A stretch of DNA of 35,811 bases, taken from SAR86 cluster bacterium (GTDB lineage: Bacteria > Pseudomonadota > Gammaproteobacteria > Pseudomonadales > Pseudohongiellaceae). The position numbers were made by a program, and so were the translations under genes. The notes below the pieces were generated by a model. It searched no databases. It saw only the letters and a program-made list of their open reading frames with translations, and was not told the origin of the DNA. Location: assembly GCA_002746215.1 (NCBI GenBank), contig NVWI01000010.1:93688-129498 (forward strand). Reading direction: 5' to 3'. Shown piece by piece: positions 31,325 through 35,811 of the stretch. The number at the start of each line of letters is the position of its first letter. The stretch's first letter is position 1.

Positions 31325-32833
31325 TTAATCCACTCCCAACAAGGGCATTGCTACCCAGTAAATCATCACACCTATAACGAGCATGCCTAAAAGATTAAAC
31401 CAGATACCAGCACGTACCATTTGACCAATGGTAAAGCGTTCGGTAGAAAAAATGATCGCATTAGGTGGCGTTGCAACCGGTAACATAAAGGCACAACTGG
31501 CGCCCAGTCCGGCAGGAATAATTAGCCACAGAGGATTCATGCCAAAGGCCGGGGCAATGGCCGCAAAAATTGGTATAAGTGTTGCCGCAGTCGCGGTGTT
31601 GGACGTTAGCTCAGTCAGTAACATCATGATGGCCAGCACGGAAAGAACAATTACGACTTGGGGTAAATCCACCATGCCGATTGCAAGGCTGCCGACATAG
31701 CCACTGACGCCATAGCGATCCATCATGGCAGCCAAACTTAAACCGCCACCATAAAGCAGTAACATTCCCCAGGGAAGTTTTTGCGCAGTCTCCCAGTTTA
31801 CCAGTGGTTTATCGTGCTTATCTCCAGCGGGAATACAAAACAGGCTAAGTGCGGCAATAATAGCAACGCCGCTATCACTTAAGCCTGAAAAAGGTTGAAT
31901 TCCCCCGATAGCAAGATCACTAATCAATGGGCGGGTGATCCACAGTGTTGCCATGGTTAGGAAGACCCAGAGTACTCGCCATTCCGGGGTGGTCATCGGC
32001 CCCAGATTTTTTTGTTCGCGGTCAATCAGTTCTTCTATTCCCTCTACCGGTTTCTCGCCGACGGGTAAAATCCAGCGCGTTAAAATCAGCCAGCCCAAAG
32101 GTGTAAACACAAGAACAATAGGTACGCCAAAACTCATCCAGCGGGCGAAACTGATTTCAATATCAAGCTGACTTTGTAGGAAAGAGACAACAAATACATT
32201 CGGAGGAGTGCCCACAATTGTTCCTATACCTCCAATGATGGCCCCATAAGCAGTGCCAAGTAGCAAACCCGTCGAGAGATTACGGTTTTCCTGACTGGAA
32301 GGCATATCCTCTCGTTCGGCGACCAGGGCGATTACGCTGAGTACAACAGGTAAGAGCATCATGGTTGTTGCGGTATTGCTGATCCACATGCTGCCAGCGG
32401 CAGCGATACCCATAAAGGTGCCGATAATTCGTCGGGGTGTATTGCCGGCTAAACGTAGGGCCGAAAAGGCAACACGCTTATGCAGTTGCCAGCGCTGCAT
32501 AGTAAGCGCTACGACAAAACCTCCCAGGTATAAATAAATGACTTCATTGGCATAAGGTGCGGAGACTTCACGGATACTCAGTCCGCCGATGGCGGGTAAT
32601 AAGGCTAGAGGTATCAGGGCGGTTGCATAGACGGGAATTGCTTCAGTAATCCACCAGACCGCCATCCAGCCGACAACGGCGGCAATGGTGCGGGTTGAAT
32701 GCTCCATGCTAATGGATTCACCACTAATGCTGGAATACTGCTCAGGCATTAACAGAAAAATTATCAGAGCAACGGCAGGCCCGGCAAAAAGACCAAATTT
32801 ACGTAGCGTTTTACTGGAGTCAGTTAAGTTCAA
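31325..32833 (-). CDS. DASS/SLC13 family sodium:anion symporter
   Basis: A 502-residue membrane transporter of the divalent anion:sodium symporter family. Both hairpin SNT motifs are present: MWISNTATTMMLLP and ELTSNTATAATLIPI, with AFMLPVATPPNAIIFST near the C terminus. It starts at TTG 32833 (no upstream ATG), with AGAGG five to six bases before it. Substrates in the family are succinate, malate, citrate or sulfate; the paired SNT/T motifs favour dicarboxylates, but this is uncertain. It faces the methyltransferase gene on the same strand with a 130-bp gap. Confidence 0.94.
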   Translation of the reverse strand: MNLTDSSKTLRKFGLFAGPAVALIIFLLMPEQYSSISGESISMEHSTRTIAAVVGWMAVWWITEAIPVYATALIPLALLPAIGGLSIREVSAPYANEVIYLYLGGFVVALTMQRWQLHKRVAFSALRLAGNTPRRIIGTFMGIAAAGSMWISNTATTMMLLPVVLSVIALVAEREDMPSSQENRNLSTGLLLGTAYGAIIGGIGTIVGTPPNVFVVSFLQSQLDIEISFARWMSFGVPIVLVFTPLGWLILTRWILPVGEKPVEGIEELIDREQKNLGPMTTPEWRVLWVFLTMATLWITRPLISDLAIGGIQPFSGLSDSGVAIIAALSLFCIPAGDKHDKPLVNWETAQKLPWGMLLLYGGGLSLAAMMDRYGVSGYVGSLAIGMVDLPQVVIVLSVLAIMMLLTELTSNTATAATLIPIFAAIAPAFGMNPLWLIIPAGLGASCAFMLPVATPPNAIIFSTERFTIGQMVRAGIWFNLLGMLVIGVMIYWVAMPLLGVD

Positions 32834-32963
32834 ATTTTCCTCTCATATTTTTCTGAATAAAATCAGCAGCGGACAGAAGCAGAATAATAGTAGCTAGAGC
32901 TTGCTGGTTAAAACAAGTGTTTTGGCCGCGTTGTGTGGTTGTTGAAAATAAGACGGATGATGA

Positions 32964-33806
32964 TTATGCGTCACCACTAATCAAGATGGCAGTGGCTTGC
33001 ATATTGATATTGCCATCTGGAAATTTCTCATGAATTTTTCGGAAAACATCGTTTTTAATTTTCTCTTTCATTGCCGCATCGGCATTACTCATGGCGGCTA
33101 CGATTGGGGCGCCAACTTCGGTGGTCATTTCCCAATAAGTCTCTGCGTCTAGAGAGAGAGTGGTGCCAAGTTCAGATGCTGAGATGTTTTTAAAGCCCGC
33201 TTTTTCAAACTGATTGACCATAAACTCCGGTTTAGCGCAGCGAAACATGCCAGGCGCAGCGGCGGGAGGAGGGGATAAATCCATTAGTTGGCTGATGGTG
33301 CCCATGGTAACGGTTACCCAAAAATTCTTATCTGGGGAAGACCAGACGGATATAGCAAGGCGAGCACCGGGCTTCAGGACGCGTCGCATTTCATTCAGGG
33401 TCGCTGCGATATCGGGGAAAAACATAAAGCCCATACGACAGCTCATGGCATCAAAGGTCTGATCAGGAAAAGGCAGCTTAGTGACGTCACCAGTTTTAGT
33501 TTTATAATTTGTTATGTTGCGATTGGCGGCATTTTCCTGGGCTGTTGCTAACATTTTTTCTGACAGGTCTATAGCAATAACCTTGCCCTTATCGACAATC
33601 CCGGCTATTGATAAACCCGGCTCGCCGGTGCCGCTTGCGACATCCAAAACGGTATAGTCATTTTTTAACGCCAGTCGCTGAATGATTTCATCGCCGAAAG
33701 GCTTTAGAAACTGCATGGTAACGGGGTCCCACTTTTTCCAGCCAGTGGAGAACTTATCCCAGGATTCCCGTTGTTGATTAACAATATCGTTCAAATCACC
33801 AGCCAT
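32964..33806 (-). CDS. class I SAM-dependent methyltransferase (UbiE-like)
   Basis: A 280-residue cytosolic methyltransferase. Motif I is VLDVASGTGEPGLSIA (about 53-68), motif II KVIAIDLSEKMLATAQENA, motif post-II TGDVTKLPFPDQTFDAMSCRMGFMFF, and motif III EMRRVLKPGARLAISVW; all are intact. The C-terminal half resembles the UbiE/Coq5 and arsenite-type families, but no substrate is evident. AAGGAG lies upstream of the ATG. It sits between two SLC13 genes, which gives no clear pathway hint. Confidence 0.9.
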   Translation of the reverse strand: MAGDLNDIVNQQRESWDKFSTGWKKWDPVTMQFLKPFGDEIIQRLALKNDYTVLDVASGTGEPGLSIAGIVDKGKVIAIDLSEKMLATAQENAANRNITNYKTKTGDVTKLPFPDQTFDAMSCRMGFMFFPDIAATLNEMRRVLKPGARLAISVWSSPDKNFWVTVTMGTISQLMDLSPPPAAAPGMFRCAKPEFMVNQFEKAGFKNISASELGTTLSLDAETYWEMTTEVGAPIVAAMSNADAAMKEKIKNDVFRKIHEKFPDGNINMQATAILISGDA

Positions 33807-33956
33807 TTAAGTAAGCTCCTTGGTAAAACACCTGCGCATGGTACACATAATTAGATAACTGAAACAAGGAACAGGCTTGTTGGGTAGTGCATTATTTTTA
33901 GCTAATTAATTGGGAGGCTGTTTTGTTGCAAAGCGATACTTTAGAATGTTGCACCC

Positions 33957-35423
33957 ATGCTTGTCATGTTTAGTGCTCGACAAAAAGTAGGCCTGTTTTT
34001 AGGGCCCGGTCTGTTTATTCTCATGTTGCTGCTGCCTGTTCCCGAAGGGATGAGCCCGGAGGCAGCAAGAGTTGCAGCGGTTGCTATGCTGATGGCCAGT
34101 TTCTGGATGGCGGAAACCGTTCCCTTTGCGGCCACAGCAATGTTGCCGATCTTTTTATTCCCCTTATTGAAAGTGATGCCTACCGCAGAGGTAACACCTG
34201 CGTACGGGAATCATATTATCTTTTTGTTGATGGGCGGTTTCCTGATCGCCATTGCGATGCAGCGTTGGCAATTACATCGACGTATTGCATTAACCATTAT
34301 TTGCAAGGTTGGCAGCAGCCCCCAACTGTTATTACTGGGTTTTATGTTGGCTACTGCTGTTTTATCAATGTGGATCAGCAACACCGCGACAACCATGATG
34401 ATGGTGCCGGTTGCGATGGCGATTATTGATCAAAACCGGGAGCAATATGAAAAGCGCACACAGCAAAAAATTGGGACAGATTATTTTGGCGTGACTCTCA
34501 TGCTGGGCATCGCTTATGCGGCATCTATTGGGGGTGTTTCAACCCTGGTAGGCACTACCTCGAATGCTATTTTTGTCGGCATGGTAGAAACGCTTTATGG
34601 TATTCAGATCAGTTTTTTTGGCTGGATGAAAATCGGTTTGCCGATCTCATTGGTCATGTTTTGCGTGGCCTGGTGGGTGTTAAAGACCAAATTAAAGAAC
34701 AGTCCGATGGCCATGCAGAATAATGAGGCTGATTTACAAAAGCATGTCAGGCAAACACTTGATGATATGGGAACGATTAGCAGAGAAGAAACTTATGTGG
34801 CTCTTGTTTTTTCAATGGTCGCTTTGCTCTGGATTGTCCGTGGTTTATTTCAGCCTGAATTTTTATCCATGATCAGTGATCCGGGTATTGCCATGATGGG
34901 CGCTTGTAGTTTGTTTATTATCCCGGCAGGGAAGCAGCATGGAGGCTTTCTTTTAGATTGGAGTACAGCTAAAAAAATCCCCTGGGATATGATTCTTATG
35001 GTGGGCGGAGGTTTTGCACTGGCAGGTGGATTTATGGATAGTGGTTTGACCGAATGGTTGGCAAACGAAATGAGTATTCTCCGGCAGGTACATTTCTTTA
35101 TTGTTATTCTTGCCGTTGTGCTGATAGTCACTTTCTTGACTGAGGTGACGTCCAATGCCGCGACAGTTTCCCTGTTTGTTCCGGTCATGGGAGCATTGGC
35201 CTTGACTATGGACTTGCATCCTTTCGCGCTGATTGTACCGGTTACAATAGCCTCTTCAATGGCGTTTATGTTGCCGGTTGCGACACCACCTAATGCGATA
35301 GTTTTTGCCAGTCGGCAGGTGACAATTGAGCAGATGATTAATACCGGTATTAAACTGAATTTGTACGCCATAGTACTCATCAGTGTATTAAGTTATTTAT
35401 TATTGCCGTTGATTCAGCAATAA
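33957..35423 (+). CDS. second DASS/SLC13 family sodium:anion symporter
   Basis: A 488-residue paralogue of the 31325-32833 product, with the same order of motifs: MWISNTATTMMMVPVAM, TEVTSNAATVSLFVPVMG and AFMLPVATPPNAIVFASRQVT. The second hairpin reads SNAAT where the paralogue has SNTAT, so the ion/substrate site may differ. ATG 33957 and ATG 33966 are both possible and neither has a good ribosome site. The gene is divergent from the methyltransferase, sharing a 150-bp AT-rich promoter region. Probable role: uptake of a dicarboxylate or other divalent anion. Confidence 0.93.
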   Translation: MLVMFSARQKVGLFLGPGLFILMLLLPVPEGMSPEAARVAAVAMLMASFWMAETVPFAATAMLPIFLFPLLKVMPTAEVTPAYGNHIIFLLMGGFLIAIAMQRWQLHRRIALTIICKVGSSPQLLLLGFMLATAVLSMWISNTATTMMMVPVAMAIIDQNREQYEKRTQQKIGTDYFGVTLMLGIAYAASIGGVSTLVGTTSNAIFVGMVETLYGIQISFFGWMKIGLPISLVMFCVAWWVLKTKLKNSPMAMQNNEADLQKHVRQTLDDMGTISREETYVALVFSMVALLWIVRGLFQPEFLSMISDPGIAMMGACSLFIIPAGKQHGGFLLDWSTAKKIPWDMILMVGGGFALAGGFMDSGLTEWLANEMSILRQVHFFIVILAVVLIVTFLTEVTSNAATVSLFVPVMGALALTMDLHPFALIVPVTIASSMAFMLPVATPPNAIVFASRQVTIEQMINTGIKLNLYAIVLISVLSYLLLPLIQQ

Positions 35424-35438
35424 AGCAGCAGCTAGTTT

Positions 35439-35811
35439 TTATTGATCAATATAGCGAGCGAAGGCTGCGGAGTAGCGCTCAATAAATCCATCAGCGGTAT
35501 TCTCTAAAAAGTAGGCGGGGATATTATTATTGTCAGCTATTATTATTGCCTGCTCGGTTCCCATAACGTTAAAGGCAGTCGCCAGGGCATCAGCAATCGC
35601 TGCTGTCTCAGCTATTACGGTCACTGAGGCTAAGGTATGGTTAACAGGCCTTCCGCTACGAGGGTCGATAGTATGCGAGTAATAGACACCATCAAGCTCA
35701 TAATAATTTCGATAATCGCCAGAACTTGCAACACTCTGATCGTTGATTTGAATAGTTCGAATGGTATTGCGAGTGATGGCTGAACGCTCTGGCGTTTCAA
35801 TGGCAATTCGC
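35439..35811 (-). CDS. apbE: FAD:protein FMN transferase (ApbE), C-terminal part
   Basis: The reading frame enters from the right edge of the window and stops at 35439; only the last 124 residues or so are visible. ApbE hallmarks are present: SSGDYRNYYE, SHTIDPRSGRPV and SVTVIAETAAIADALATAFNVMG. Together they support the catalytic domain that transfers FMN to Thr/Ser of partners such as NqrB/C or RnfD/G, usually in the periplasm. The short GTG-started frame at 35624 is merely an internal valine, so no start is in view. It is convergent with the SLC13 gene (15-bp gap). Confidence 0.9.
   Translation of the reverse strand, partial: RIAIETPERSAITRNTIRTIQINDQSVASSGDYRNYYELDGVYYSHTIDPRSGRPVNHTLASVTVIAETAAIADALATAFNVMGTEQAIIIADNNNIPAYFLENTADGFIERYSAAFARYIDQ

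Noticed and set aside
34850-35380. 176-residue minus-strand open frame
   Set aside because: It is antisense to the second SLC13 gene, and its Ala/Ile/Thr-rich composition is what the reverse of membrane-segment codons gives.

Overview
The window looks like chromosomal DNA of a free-living, probably marine, heterotrophic gammaproteobacterium. The support is indirect: recognisable YheS, RsgA, YaeQ, YehS (DUF1456) and gammaproteobacterial RIO-kinase proteins, moderate-to-low GC by eye, and many secreted proteins and carboxylate/anion transporters. I cannot name a genus. There are no rRNA genes, no complete tRNA, no CRISPR array and no integrase or transposase in the window.

Layout. (1) 1-3885 is a small accessory block bounded by two 3' fragments of a tRNA-Arg gene (121-165 and 3853-3875). 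It holds a frameshifted membrane/coiled-coil protein, a RIO-type kinase, an array of 'ACTCTGACCCC' repeats and a class II Fic protein. No recombinase is present, so it reads as the distal end of a tandem integration site whose intact tRNA lies left of the window. (2) 3882-10797, nearly all on the minus strand: MATE exporter; an operon yehS-yaeQ-NYN nuclease; a secreted protein; a higBA-ordered toxin-antitoxin pair with a readable promoter/operator; a DUF6152 protein and a secreted companion; rsgA. (3) 11205-12458, plus strand: a secreted NIPSNAP protein and an exported methyltransferase-like protein with a degenerate SAM motif. (4) 12542-14931, minus: an FMN split-barrel protein and a cobalt-type nitrile hydratase operon (beta, alpha, accessory). 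(5) 15108-19223, minus: yheS, a CatB-type acetyltransferase and a secreted S41 peptidase; then a divergent secreted M20 peptidase, a broken GNAT gene, and a ZIP metal transporter carrying an internal cyclic-nucleotide-binding domain. (6) 22959-35811: a DAACS symporter, metY, a membrane-anchor/HupE pair, GntP and AEC permeases, a PQQ-type sugar dehydrogenase, two DASS/SLC13 anion transporters flanking a methyltransferase, and the C-terminal part of an apbE gene.

How the genes fit together. The right half is transporter-rich and suits uptake of small organic acids and amino acids, plus periplasmic sugar oxidation. The nitrile hydratase needs cobalt. The HupE-like protein belongs to a family that moves Ni or Co and is a possible but unproven supplier. 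Four repeat loci (1243-1303, 2218-2412, 7001-7048, 15062-15086) all lie directly 3' of minus-strand genes and share a GGGGTCAG (or GGGGCAG) core, as expected of REP-like elements mobilised from elsewhere in the genome. The most unusual single protein is the ZIP/cNMP fusion. The best small-scale regulatory reading is the toxin-antitoxin promoter, which appears to give a leaderless toxin message and a strongly initiated antitoxin.
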